From Mesorhizobium wenxiniae (GTDB lineage Bacteria > Pseudomonadota > Alphaproteobacteria > Rhizobiales > Rhizobiaceae), in contig NZ_NPKH01000020.1 in assembly GCF_002284535.1 (NCBI RefSeq), positions 806,001 through 870,000 on the forward strand: DNA of 64,000 nucleotides, in the 5' to 3' direction. Every line of letters starts with the position of its first letter. Position 1 is the first letter of the stretch. Below are positions 54,952-63,516 of the stretch, in pieces. The notes beneath the pieces are model-generated. The model searched no databases. It was given only the letters and a program-made list of their open reading frames with translations, and was not told the origin of the DNA. Both the position numbers and the translations under genes were made by a program.

Positions 54952-55340
54952 AACATCGGCGACCTTCAGCGTCGACACCTCCGCGACGCGCAAGCCCGCG
55001 CAATAGGCGACGAGAGCGCGGCCTGGTGCTTGAGGCAGGTGGTGGCGTTGAGGAGACGGGCAACCTCGTCGCGGCTCAGGACCACGGGCAGCTTGCGCGG
55101 ATGCGACAGGCGGACCAGCCTGCGCGCCAGGTCCGGGCGGTCGAGCGTGTGGGTGAAGAAGCGCAGCGCCGACACAATGCTGTTCATGGTCGGCACGGGA
55201 ACGCCGTCACCCTGCTGCCCGACCTGGAACCGGCGCAAGTCATCCGCTGTCGCCGTGTCCGGCGATCGGCCAAGGAAGCTTGCGAACCGCCCGACATCGC
55301 GGACGTAGTTGCGCTGCGTCTCCTGGCTGAACCGGCGCAT
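54952..55340 (-). pseudogene. IS91-associated tyrosine recombinase, truncated and frameshifted
   Basis: MRRFSQETQRNYVRDVGRFA, SFLGRSPDTATADDLRRFQV, MNSIVSALRFFTHTLDRPDL and ARRLVRLSHPRKLPVVLSRD then EVARLLNATTCLKHQA give a XerC/D-like N-terminal half of the type that precedes IS91 transposases. A one-base shift after HQA leads into LVAYCAGLRVAEVSTLKVAD, then the gene ends. The C-terminal H-R-Y part is lost by deletion. Confidence 0.7.
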
Positions 55341-55731
55341 GTCATGTCAATCAACCGTTGGCGTAGCGGGCCGATCTGTGCATCGAGAACGACGGCCCTC
55401 GGGATAACGGCTCCGAGTTCGACGCTGAGGGAGGCTGCGCAAGGGGGCCAGCGGGCAGTCGCAGGTGGTTAGCCCCGGTCGTGCACAATGCGACGTAGCC
55501 GTCCACCGACTTGCCCCACGAGTCCGCTTAGAAACGCTCTCCTGCCGTGATCCATCCGGTTCACACGTTGCTGCCAGTTTGCGCCGAACGGACCTAGTCA
55601 GGCCGCTTCCGCTCAACGGGGCTCCTCTTATTTAAGTGAGCACGATCTCGTCGCTTCGAATTGGCAACCAGGATGCGGCTTTGTGCGTCGACACCAACAC
55701 GCCCCGGAGTATCAGGGACGGGCCAGCGTCC
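55341..55731. other. Intergenic region with degraded mobile DNA
   Basis: About 390 bp upstream of the AlpA-like gene. A minus-strand frame at 55347-55616 has no recognisable motif and may be mobile-element debris. Confidence 0.35.
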
Positions 55732-55986
55732 ATGAAGAGTGACGCATTCTCGTATCCGCCGCGAGGCCTCTCTCGTGAGGAAGCAGCTCGTTATATCGGT
55801 GTCGGATCGACGCTTTTCGACGAAATGGTTGCCGATGGGCGCATGCCGAAGCCTAAGCGCATCAACAGCCGCGCTGTCTGGGATCGTGTAGCCCTCGACA
55901 TAGCTTTCACCTCGTTGCCGGATAAAGATAGCGGTCTTCAAGAACTGCTGGAAAGAAGCAAACGGGACAGAGAAAGAAGAAAATAA
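55732..55986 (+). CDS. AlpA/excisionase-like helix-turn-helix protein
   Basis: An 84-residue protein. RGLSREEAARYIGVGSTLFD then EMVADGRMPKPKRINSRAVW fits the winged-helix AlpA/Xis pattern (L...+AA.Y+G+S...F..+V..G.+P.P.+I..R..WD...LD). It probably acts as the directionality factor of the integrase at 56295. It lies about 58 bp before the XRE-like gene. Confidence 0.75.
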   Translation: MKSDAFSYPPRGLSREEAARYIGVGSTLFDEMVADGRMPKPKRINSRAVWDRVALDIAFTSLPDKDSGLQELLERSKRDRERRK

Positions 55987-55987
55987 A

Positions 55988-56017
55988 TACGCTCATTGCG
56001 TATACGCCGCAGGCGTA
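55988..56017. promoter_or_regulatory. Two adjacent TACGC-N5-GCGTA palindromes upstream of the XRE-like gene
   Basis: TACGC TCATT GCGTA (55988-56002) and TACGC CGCAG GCGTA (56003-56017) are back-to-back 15-bp inverted repeats with a shared half-site sequence. They end 27 bp before the ATG at 56045, a position suited to autorepression. Confidence 0.65.
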
Positions 56018-56044
56018 GTATGATCATTGTGCGAAAGGCTTGAC

Positions 56045-56302
56045 ATGAACGAGAATGAGAAACTTGCGCAAGACGTGAAAGCTTGGCGGGCCAAGGGGGG
56101 GTTCACTGCCGAAGCCGCGGCCAAGGCGCTGGGAATACCGAAGCGCACCTTTGAAGGCATAGAGCAAGGCAGAGGGTTCCCCTACCCGGTGCTCCTGCGC
56201 GTTGCCATCGAAAGCAAAACCCTTTCGCTACAAGCGATGCTGGAGAACTCCCCGCGAGTTGATCACCGGCGGCAGAAGTCTGGAAGGAACGTTGATGGCT
56301 AG
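56045..56302 (+). CDS. XRE-like helix-turn-helix regulator
   Basis: An 85-residue protein. EKLAQDVKAWRAKGGFTAEA then AAKALGIPKRTFEGIEQGRG is a helix-turn-helix of the XRE/Cro type (AA..LGI...T...IE.GR). It overlaps the integrase start by 8 bp and probably controls the module through the two palindromes upstream. Confidence 0.7.
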   Translation: MNENEKLAQDVKAWRAKGGFTAEAAAKALGIPKRTFEGIEQGRGFPYPVLLRVAIESKTLSLQAMLENSPRVDHRRQKSGRNVDG

Positions 56303-57482
56303 GCCCTTCAAGGATGCGCGCTATCCTGGGGTCTCTTCGCGTCTCAAGAATGGCAAGCTAACTTATCGCTACCGTGCAAAAGGCATGCCTGAAATCAGCC
56401 TTCCCGGCAAACCTGGCGATGCCGAGTTCGAGGCGGCTTACGAGAAGGCCACGCAGGGCCAACACAATGTGGGTATCATCGATTTGCCCGGTCGGGCACT
56501 GCCAAAAACTTTTGGCCATGCCGCGCGCCGGCTTGAAACGACAATGGAGTGGCTCGATTTTGATGAAGCGACGCAGCAGAAGAATGCACGACTGATCGAG
56601 CGTTTTCTCAATCTGAGGGTCGATCCAAAGTACCCACTGATGTGGCGCGATACTCCGGTGGAACATCTCGACGCGGATCGGCTTCGCGCCATCATTGAAA
56701 GCATCTTCAGGACAAACCGCACAGTCGCCAAACACATGCTGGTCGCTATCAAGAAGCTTGTATGGGTCGCGACTGACGTCGAAAAATGGATCAAGCCGCA
56801 GGAGGATCCCTCGCTATCGATCCGTGTCCGTGTGCCCAAGTCGACCCGGAATCCCGCTTGGCCAATTGCAATCCGCGAGAAGTTCGAGGAGCGACACCCT
56901 ATCGGTACAGCCGCACGCACCTGCTATGCACTCGGCTTCTGGCTTGGAAATCGGCGCGGCGATATCGCTGCTCTTGCGTGGGATGATCTTTTAACCGAAG
57001 AGATCGAACTGTTCGATGGCTCGCTGGTGCTGATCGAGGCCTTTGATTTCCGCCAGAAGAAGAACCGCAACCGCCATGGCGGGCGGGAGATGTTCATTCC
57101 AGTCGTCGACAAGCTAGCAGCGGCCTTGGACCCGCTCGAGCGCTCGATGGGCGGCACTGTCTTGAAGAACGCCTACGGCAGGTCATTTTCGGAAAAGAGC
57201 CTGACGGGTATGATGCAGCACTGGACGCGGCAGGCGGGAATTCCTGCCGGTTACACGCTCCATGGCCTGCGCCGCACCTTCGGCACCTACCTCGCTGAAT
57301 GCAACATCCAAGCGAGGGCCATCATGGAGGCGATGGGCCATTCCTCAATGACGGTAACAGATGAATATGTGCGTGAGGCCAACAAGAAGCGCATCGCAGT
57401 TGATATTGCTCGTGCCATCAACGAGCGCGAGGCCAAGCGCGACGCCATGAAGCGGCGGGCAAACCTCCGCATTGTCAAATAA
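56295..57482 (+). CDS. Tyrosine-type integrase (third integrase)
   Basis: A 395-residue recombinase. The catalytic domain shows GFWLGNRRGDIAALAWDD (R about 220), the strand K, HGLRRTFGTYLAECN (H-x-x-R) and MGHSSMTVTDEYVREANKKR (H and Tyr about 357). All key residues are present. GGAAGGAACGTTG precedes the ATG. It ends 107 bp from the 3' end of the CAU tRNA, the usual position for an integrase that targets that gene. Confidence 0.9.
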   Translation: MARPFKDARYPGVSSRLKNGKLTYRYRAKGMPEISLPGKPGDAEFEAAYEKATQGQHNVGIIDLPGRALPKTFGHAARRLETTMEWLDFDEATQQKNARLIERFLNLRVDPKYPLMWRDTPVEHLDADRLRAIIESIFRTNRTVAKHMLVAIKKLVWVATDVEKWIKPQEDPSLSIRVRVPKSTRNPAWPIAIREKFEERHPIGTAARTCYALGFWLGNRRGDIAALAWDDLLTEEIELFDGSLVLIEAFDFRQKKNRNRHGGREMFIPVVDKLAAALDPLERSMGGTVLKNAYGRSFSEKSLTGMMQHWTRQAGIPAGYTLHGLRRTFGTYLAECNIQARAIMEAMGHSSMTVTDEYVREANKKRIAVDIARAINEREAKRDAMKRRANLRIVK

Positions 57483-57535
57483 TCAAACGAGTCGGAACAA
57501 ACCGGGACCACGGTCTTTGCCTTGGGCCCATAATT

Positions 57536-57555
57536 GGCCCAAAACGTTTTGGGCC
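57536..57555. repeat. Perfect 20-bp palindrome between integrase and tRNA
   Basis: GGCCCAAAAC is followed directly by GTTTTGGGCC, a perfect inverted repeat. Flanking TTGGGCCC and GGGCCGAGGCC add weaker symmetry. It lies between the third integrase and the tRNA 3' end, so it may be part of an attachment region or a transcript end. Confidence 0.5.
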
Positions 57556-57588
57556 GAGGCCACTTTTTGCCAATGAAATCAATGGTTA

Positions 57589-57664
57589 TGGTGGGCCCGG
57601 AGGGACTCGAACCCCCAACCAAGCGGTTATGAGCCGCCGGCTCTAACCATTGAGCTACAGGCCC
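57589..57664 (-). tRNA. tRNA with CAU anticodon, probably tRNA-Ile2
   Basis: On the minus strand the gene begins GGGCCTGTAGCTCAATGG, has GGCGGCTCATAACCGC with the CAT anticodon, GGGGGTTCGAGTCCC and ends GGGCCCACCA. The sequence around the anticodon arm and CGCTTGGT is close to the lysidine-modified tRNA-Ile2 type rather than elongator tRNA-Met; tilS-dependent identity elements were not checked. Its 3' end faces the third integrase. Confidence 0.85.
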
Positions 57665-57759
57665 CACACGCGGCTGGATTAATGTTTTTCCCCGAATCGC
57701 ACAAGGCTTTCCGGAGGAGCTGGCCGAAATCGTCCAAATCAGCCCATATTCAGACATTA

Positions 57760-57848
57760 GAGCGACATGCGTCCACTTAGACCCGCAAAATGCGCTCTAA
57801 CGCTTTTGAATCGACGCATCGTGCTTCCCGAAATCGATTCCGATTCTT
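57760..57848. repeat. Rhizobial intergenic repeat copy
   Basis: It contains gagcgacatgcgtccacttagacccgcaaaatgcgctcta and then cccgaaatcgattccgattcttgggcc. This resembles a longer form of the rhizobial intergenic repeat family, with gagcg...gcgctc as the inverted core. Confidence 0.5.
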
Positions 57849-57903
57849 GGGCCAATGCGGTAGTCGACAGGCGCGACTGGATCGCAGACCGAGGAGTTTT
57901 TTT

Positions 57904-58614
57904 ATGACCAGACATCTTTTGCCCTTGGCGCTCGCCGCCGCAATTGCGTTTCCGGCGATGGCCGGCGCGACCGATTCGCCGCCCCCGCCCCGTATCGTCG
58001 TCACCGGCGAAGGCGAAGCCACCGCGGCCCCTGATCTGGCGCTGCTGACGCTCAGCGTCATGCGCGAGGCCAAGACCGCGCGTGCCGCGCTCGATGCCAA
58101 CAACGACGCTATGGCCTCCGTGATCGCCGCTATGAAGTCGGCTGGCATCAAAGAGCGTGACCTGCAGACAGCCGGCATCCAGATCAACCCGCGCTACAAC
58201 TACACCAACAAGCCGGACGGCAGCCAGGAAGCCGAACTCATCGCCTATCAGGTGACCAACACGCTTTCGGTGCGCATCCGCGACATCGACAAAACAGGCG
58301 AGATTCTCGACAAGGCGGTATCACTCGGCGTCAACCAGGGCGGCGGCATCTCGTTTTCCAACGAGGATCCGGCTGCAACTCTCACCGAAGCCCGCAAGAA
58401 GGCGGTCGCCGACGCCATGGCCAAGGCAAAGACGCTGGCTGAAGCCGCCGGCGTCAGCATCGGACGAGTGCTGGAAATCACCGACCAGAACGTCGCGCCG
58501 CCGCCGATACCGATGAACGCCAAGGCCTTCGACGCGGCCCGCGAATCGGTTCCGGTGCAGGCCGGCGAGAATTCCTACACGGTGCAGGTCACTGTCACTT
58601 TCGAGTTGAAGTGA
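57904..58614 (+). CDS. SIMPL domain (DUF541) periplasmic protein
   Basis: A 236-residue protein with a signal peptide (MTRHLLPLALAAAIAFPAMA). The mature part has IVVTGEGEATAAPDLALLTL, LQTAGIQINPRYNY and the C-terminal VQAGENSYTVQVTVTFELK, the SIMPL/DUF541 hallmark. The family forms oligomeric periplasmic proteins of uncertain function, linked to oxidative stress in E. coli YggE. GACCGAGGAG precedes the ATG at 57904. A terminator follows. Confidence 0.9.
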   Translation: MTRHLLPLALAAAIAFPAMAGATDSPPPPRIVVTGEGEATAAPDLALLTLSVMREAKTARAALDANNDAMASVIAAMKSAGIKERDLQTAGIQINPRYNYTNKPDGSQEAELIAYQVTNTLSVRIRDIDKTGEILDKAVSLGVNQGGGISFSNEDPAATLTEARKKAVADAMAKAKTLAEAAGVSIGRVLEITDQNVAPPPIPMNAKAFDAARESVPVQAGENSYTVQVTVTFELK

Positions 58615-58664
58615 CCGCCGCCTGAAGCCTGGATAACCGGCAACATCGATCTTGCTGGATGAAG

Positions 58665-58697
58665 AAACCCCCGGAGGACTGATCCTCCGGGGGTTTT
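58665..58697 (+). terminator. Strong rho-independent terminator, bidirectional
   Basis: AAACCCCCGGAGGA and TCCTCCGGGGGTTT form a 14-bp stem with a 4-base loop (ctga), followed by TTTTT. It separates the convergent SIMPL gene and the small secreted-protein gene, with A residues on the other side so it can act for both. Confidence 0.9.
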
Positions 58698-58728
58698 TCG
58701 AGCCGCACCCTTGCCGGTAGATGAACGC

Positions 58729-59091
58729 TTACCGGTAGAGGACCGGGCAGCCGCGCTCATTGGCGAACACGACCACGACGCGGTCACCGTACTGGCGGCC
58801 CGCTACTTTCACTGTGCGGCGGCTGACGTCGATGATGCGGGCGCGGCGCAGACCCATGCGCTCTGCCTTGCCGAGGGCACGGTTTGGCGAGCAGGACCGG
58901 CGCCAGTCGCGTTCGCGGCGGCGTTCGCGGTAAAAACCATCGTCGTCGCCGGTATAGACGCCGACGCGCGGGTCGTTGTTGTTGCCGAAGCCGAGATAGA
59001 TGCTGTCTGCCTGGGCTGTGGCGGGGATAGCGGCAAGCGTGCCGAGGGCGATAAGCGCCGAAAGGGTCGCCGTCTTGATCGTGTTGAACAT
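58729..59091 (-). CDS. Small secreted protein, unknown function
   Basis: A 120-residue protein with a signal peptide (MFNTIKTATLSALIALGTLA, cleavage after AQA). The mature part is Arg-rich and has two cysteines (CSPNRALGKAERMGLRRARI in the first half; GDRVVVVFANERGCPVLYR at the end). C.P..AL.+A...G+R.A+I resembles the pattern of the protein at 8088. GGAGAGAAAGACA precedes the ATG at 59091. Confidence 0.7.
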   Translation of the reverse strand: MFNTIKTATLSALIALGTLAAIPATAQADSIYLGFGNNNDPRVGVYTGDDDGFYRERRRERDWRRSCSPNRALGKAERMGLRRARIIDVSRRTVKVAGRQYGDRVVVVFANERGCPVLYR

Positions 59092-59367
59092 TGTCTTTCT
59101 CTCCTTGTTCAGGGCTTCCGCCCGTCTTGATCGAACCGGTGTGTCTTGATCGACCAATGTGTCTTGGTCGAAGCGATGGGGGGAGAATGCGCCTGCGTAT
59201 CTGAACTTTTTACGAACCAGCCGTTCATTTTGGGTTCATGTTGCACCAACAGGTAATTTCGCATTTCTCCGCATTTCGGTTCTGAACAATCTGGCCGGTT
59301 CTGGACAATCCCGATAGAGAACGCCCTATCGCGCAGCCGGTTCCGGTCCTGGCCTCGAGGCTCGTCC

Positions 59368-59814
59368 CTAAGGCTCGTCGTCCAGCATGTGCTCGAAATA
59401 GTCGTCCGGCTCGGCAAGATCGGTCTCGCTGGCGCTGACCCGGCCGCGCATCGAGATGCCGGCCTCATGCACCGTCTCGGCACTTCCCGACACCAGCCTG
59501 TGCCACCAGTAGAGATCGTGGCCCTCGGCGACCAGCCGGTAGGCGCAGGTCTTCGGCAGCCAAGAGATCGTGCGAACATTCTGCGGCGTCAGCCCGACGC
59601 AGTCCGGGACGCGCGCCAGCCGGTTGGGATAGTCCGAACAGCGGCAAGTTTCGGCGTCGAACAGCCGGCAGCCGACACTCGTCCAGTAGATCTCGCCGGT
59701 GTCCTCGTCCTCGAGTTTCGACAGGCAGCACTTGCCGCAGCCGTCGCAAAGCGATTCCCACTCGGCCGGGGTCATCGCTTCGAGCGTCTTGGTTTTCCAG
59801 AACGGCGTTTTCAT
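59368..59814 (-). CDS. YcgN family (UPF0260) cysteine-cluster protein
   Basis: A 148-residue protein. [20 protein letters not shown], then [20 protein letters not shown] is the Cys cluster of the UPF0260/YcgN family, and [20 protein letters not shown] is the conserved middle part. It probably binds iron or zinc in the cytoplasm; the exact role is unknown. The ATG at 59814 is chosen because the domain begins shortly after it. Confidence 0.9.
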   Translation of the reverse strand: MKTPFWKTKTLEAMTPAEWESLCDGCGKCCLSKLEDEDTGEIYWTSVGCRLFDAETCRCSDYPNRLARVPDCVGLTPQNVRTISWLPKTCAYRLVAEGHDLYWWHRLVSGSAETVHEAGISMRGRVSASETDLAEPDDYFEHMLDDEP

Positions 59815-60013
59815 TGACGGGATGTGGCCCCCGCTGACGTCAAGGTCAAGCACTGCAACAGGCGCAAACCAGGCCAGCACCATAGGAATGACACGAAGTC
59901 GCCTTCAAAACGCCGGTCAATCGCCCTTCGTAGCCGCTAATGCCTGCTAACCGGAACCAATCCGGTTGATGAACAGTTTGGGCCGGGATGGGACGCCAAA
60001 AGGAGGATTTCTA

Positions 60014-62194
60014 ATGAAACGCCAACCACGGATTCTGGCAGGCACGGCACTTGGCCTGCTGATGGCGTCCGCGCCGTTGGGCGCGTTCCCGTTGCAGGGC
60101 AGCGCCGCGTTCGATCGTTTGCAACGCATGACGGCCCCACTGATCCTGGCGCAGTCGAATTGCCCCGAAGGTGAGTCGGCGGAAGGCTGCGCACAGCAGG
60201 CGGAACCGGAGCAGAAGCCTCGCAAGAAGCGCGAGCGGCAGGCTGAATCGGCTCCCACGGAGCAGGCCGCGCCTTCCGGGGAAGAGCAGGGCAATCAACG
60301 CAGGAAGAAGCGCGAGCAGCAACAGCAGACCGAATCAGCCCCTGCCGAGCAGGCCGCTCCCGCCGAAGAGCAAAAACCGCGCAGAAAGAAGCGCGACCAA
60401 CAGCAGATCGAAGCAGCCCCTGCCGAGCAGGCCGCCCCGGCCGAAGAGCAAAAACCGCGCAGAAAGAAGCGCGACCAACAGCAGATCGAAGCAGCGCCCG
60501 CCGAGCAGCCAGCCGAACAGGCAGCGCCTGCCAGCGACGAACAGCAGCCGCGCAGGAAGAAACGCGACCAGCAGCAGCAGATCGAAGCGGCACCAGCCGA
60601 AGAGCCAACCAATCAGGCGGCACCTGCCAACGACGAACAGCAGCCGCGCAGAAAGAAGCGCGACCAGCAACAGCAGATCGAAACGGCACCTTCCGAAGAG
60701 CCCGCCGGACAGGCTGCGCAAGGCGAGAAGGCCGCACCGGCAAATGACAACGAGCAGGTCAAGCCGCGCAAGAAGCGGAACCAGGATCAGCAGATCGAAG
60801 CTGCGCCAGCCGAACAGCCGGCCAGGAAGGAAACGCCCGCCGGCGAGCAGGCCGAACCGCTTCCGACCGACCAGCAAACGGCTCCCGCCGAGGGCGAAAA
60901 GCCCCGGGATCAGGCTAAGGACCGTGGCAAGAAGCCTATCGGCGAACAGCCGGTGACGGGCGAGCAGCCGACAACCGGCGAGCAGCCCGCCGAGGACCAA
61001 CAGGCAGCGCCCGCCGAAGGGGAAGGACCGGCCCAGGGCGAGGCTCCCGTGTTCGACAGCCAGAAGGATGCCGTGCGCAAGCGCAAGGGCGGCAGGGACA
61101 ACGCGCAAGAGCCGAGCGGCCAGGACGCGGGTGGTCAGCCCACCCAGCAGAACGGCGAGCAGGCGGAAGCCCCGAAGCCGGCTCCGGTCGACCAGGGACC
61201 GCCGCCCACCGACGACAGGGCGGCCCAGCAGGAGCTCAAGCTCGAGAGGATGGTTCCGGTGACCGAGGAAAAGGGCAAACGCGTTGAGCGTGTGCGCGGC
61301 GACGAGGACATTCGCCGCCGTCCGCGCCCGCAAGGGGTCGACGTCGTCAGGGAACTCGGCGACCGCGTTATCCTCCAGTTCAACAACCAGACGATCGTCG
61401 AAAGCGACGATGCCCCGCGCATGCACCGTGGCGCGAGGAACGTCTACTATGAGGAACTGTCGGGCGATCGCACCCGGGAAATCGTCGAGCGTGACAACGG
61501 AATCCAGATCGTCACCATCCGCAACCGCTACGGCGACGTCATCCAGCGTTCACGCATCGCGCCCGACGGTCGCGAATATGTGCTGAGCTATGTCGACGAG
61601 CGGTACTATGACGACGATAACGACTGGCGCGATCCGGGCGACGACCTGCCGCCGATTCGGATCGACATTCCGCGCGAGGAGTACATTTTGGACGCCGAAG
61701 GCATCGAGGATCCGGACGACTACTATACCTTCCTCGAACAGCCGCCGGTGGAGAGGGTTCAGCGCCTTTACTCGATCGACGAGGTCAAGCGCTCTGCCCG
61801 CGTGCGCGACATCGCCCGCCGCATCGACCTCGACACGCTGAACTTCGAATTTGGTTCAGCCTCGATCCCCGAAACCGAGGTGCAGAAACTGGAAGGCGTC
61901 GCCAGCGCCATGGAGAGGCTGCTGGAGAAGAACCCGGCGGAAACCTTCCTGATCGAAGGCCATACCGATGCCGTCGGCAGGCCGGAGGCGAACCTCGCTC
62001 TGTCCGACCGTCGCGCCGAGGCTGTTGCCGAAGCCCTGACCAATGCCTTCAGTATCCCGCCGGAGAACCTGACGACACAGGGCTATGGCGAGGAGTACCT
62101 CAAGGTCAACACGTCGGAGCCGAACCGCGAGAACCGTCGCGTCGCCATCCGCCGGATCACCTCGCTGGTGGCGCCGGTAGCAAGTGCGAATTAA
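60014..62194 (+). CDS. OmpA family protein with a long Lys/Glu/Gln-rich repeat region
   Basis: A 726-residue envelope protein. A signal peptide (ILAGTALGLLMASAPLGAFP) is followed by about 400 low-complexity residues with repeats of the form (R/P)RRKKRDQQQIEAAPAEQ and EEQKP, then a DUF-like beta region (RELGDRVILQFNNQTIVESD). The OmpA C-terminal peptidoglycan-binding domain is at about 605-715 (LNFEFGSASIPETE, FLIEGHTDAVGRPEANLALS). It probably anchors the outer envelope to peptidoglycan. AGGAGGATTTCTA precedes the ATG. Confidence 0.85.
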   Translation: MKRQPRILAGTALGLLMASAPLGAFPLQGSAAFDRLQRMTAPLILAQSNCPEGESAEGCAQQAEPEQKPRKKRERQAESAPTEQAAPSGEEQGNQRRKKREQQQQTESAPAEQAAPAEEQKPRRKKRDQQQIEAAPAEQAAPAEEQKPRRKKRDQQQIEAAPAEQPAEQAAPASDEQQPRRKKRDQQQQIEAAPAEEPTNQAAPANDEQQPRRKKRDQQQQIETAPSEEPAGQAAQGEKAAPANDNEQVKPRKKRNQDQQIEAAPAEQPARKETPAGEQAEPLPTDQQTAPAEGEKPRDQAKDRGKKPIGEQPVTGEQPTTGEQPAEDQQAAPAEGEGPAQGEAPVFDSQKDAVRKRKGGRDNAQEPSGQDAGGQPTQQNGEQAEAPKPAPVDQGPPPTDDRAAQQELKLERMVPVTEEKGKRVERVRGDEDIRRRPRPQGVDVVRELGDRVILQFNNQTIVESDDAPRMHRGARNVYYEELSGDRTREIVERDNGIQIVTIRNRYGDVIQRSRIAPDGREYVLSYVDERYYDDDNDWRDPGDDLPPIRIDIPREEYILDAEGIEDPDDYYTFLEQPPVERVQRLYSIDEVKRSARVRDIARRIDLDTLNFEFGSASIPETEVQKLEGVASAMERLLEKNPAETFLIEGHTDAVGRPEANLALSDRRAEAVAEALTNAFSIPPENLTTQGYGEEYLKVNTSEPNRENRRVAIRRITSLVAPVASAN

Positions 62195-62408
62195 CTCGCA
62201 ATTCCAGAAACCTGACCCGGTTTCTGGAATCTATGCGGGAAGACGTAGCCCACCCCGGTTTCACCGGGATGGGCAATTTCCGGCAATGAGCCGAGGTTGA
62301 AGGAGAATGTACGTCGCGATTTAGCCAGGCATTGAATCGCGAGGTCGTCCACCCCAGATTCTGACCAGGGCTTCCCTGCCCTGTCCCGACTCCAGCGGGA
62401 CACATGAG
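62195..62408. other. Intergenic hairpin-rich region, possible structured RNA
   Basis: No gene is seen. It holds several hairpins: ATTCCAGAAACC pairs with GGTTTCTGGAAT (about 62201-62231), and CCCGG pairs with CCGGG around ttca at about 62256. A strong terminator follows at 62409. The leading hairpin may end the OmpA transcript, and the rest may be an untranslated RNA. Confidence 0.35.
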
Positions 62409-62441
62409 CCCCGCCGGTACCCCCTCGCCGGCGGGGTTTTT
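62409..62441 (+). terminator. Rho-independent terminator
   Basis: CCCCGCCGG and CCGGCGGGG pair around a 10-base loop and are followed by TTTTTG. It lies about 215 bp beyond the OmpA stop codon. Confidence 0.75.
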
Positions 62442-62542
62442 GTTTCCGGCTTCGGTGTTGAACTGAAGCCTATGCCTAGACAATTCTGCACGGTCGCCTC
62501 AAAGCCAGCAAGGCTGAGGAGTGAGAACGGCGTCTGGTGCCG

Positions 62543-63409
62543 TCAGTAGATACTTTTGATGTTGGTTTCCGAATTCGAAAACACCTCGTCGGGCACGAAG
62601 AAATCGCCGGCAAGCGGGCCTGTTGCATCAGGCGCATAGATCGAAAAATCGCTGACGCCCTCGGCGCGCAGCACCTCCTCGTCGATGTAGAAATTGCCGG
62701 TCGCTTCGCGCGACGGCCTGAGCAGGATCGCATGCGCGGCATCCGCCATGATATCGGACGAACGGCTCATCGCCGCTACTGTCGCCCCGCCCAGAAGATT
62801 GCGCACCGCTGCCGTATCGATCGTCGAGATCGGCCACAGCGAATTGACGGCGATGCCGTCCCTGGCGAACTCCGCGCTCATGCCCAGCGTGCACATCGAC
62901 ATGCCGAATTTGGCCATCGTATAGGCGACATGGTTCTTGAACCATTTGGCCTTCATGTCGAGCGGCGGCGCCAGATTCAAGATGTGAGGATTGTCAGCCA
63001 ACTTCAGGTGCGGAATGCACATTTTGGAAACCAGGAACGTGCCGCGGGCGTTGATCTGGTGCATCAGATCGTAGCGCTTCATATCGGTTTCCAGTGTGCC
63101 GGTGAGTTGGATGGCGCTGGCATTGTTGATGCAGATGTCGATGCCGCCGAACTTTTCGACGGTCCGGGCGACCGCCTCGGCTACCTGCCCCTCCTCGCGT
63201 ATGTCGCACAACATCGGCAGCGCCTTGCCGCCTGCCTGCTCGATCTCCTCAGCCGCCGTGTAGATCGTACCCGGCAGCTTCGGGTGCGGCTCGGCGGTCT
63301 TGGCCGCGATCGTCACATTGGCGCCGTCGCTCGCAGCGCGCAGCGCGATCGCCAGCCCGATACCGCGCGACCCGCCGGAGATGAACAGCGTCTTTCCCTT
63401 GAGCGACAT
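62543..63409 (-). CDS. SDR family oxidoreductase (HSDL2-like)
   Basis: A 288-residue short-chain dehydrogenase. LFISGGSRGIGLAIALRAAS is the cofactor site (GGSRGIG). It has CINNASAIQLTGT, and the catalytic region shows ILNLAPP with YTMAKFGMS (Y-x-x-x-K). The stretch DANVTIAAKTAEPHPKLPGT-like and IYTAAEEIEQAGG match the HSDL2-type subgroup. The substrate is unknown. GGGAGGCGCAAGAC precedes the ATG at 63409. Confidence 0.85.
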   Translation of the reverse strand: MSLKGKTLFISGGSRGIGLAIALRAASDGANVTIAAKTAEPHPKLPGTIYTAAEEIEQAGGKALPMLCDIREEGQVAEAVARTVEKFGGIDICINNASAIQLTGTLETDMKRYDLMHQINARGTFLVSKMCIPHLKLADNPHILNLAPPLDMKAKWFKNHVAYTMAKFGMSMCTLGMSAEFARDGIAVNSLWPISTIDTAAVRNLLGGATVAAMSRSSDIMADAAHAILLRPSREATGNFYIDEEVLRAEGVSDFSIYAPDATGPLAGDFFVPDEVFSNSETNIKSIY

Positions 63410-63516
63410 GTCTTGCGCCTCCCTTGCAACATTACAAGCGTGATCCTTGCGCGGCGGTCGCGTGCCGCGCAAGGCCCAACACGCCGGATGTTGATTACGC
63501 TGCGTAGGCTCGGAGG

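Noticed and set aside
45566..57588. Third copy of the tRNA-Phe 3' repeat, or a second copy of the CAU tRNA 3' end, marking the right or left limits of the second and third elements
   Set aside because: I looked for the core sequences (ttcgaatccgcctctgggc and gggactcgaaccccc) and saw no further copy by eye. Short matches such as gggcaccat near 51007 are chance.
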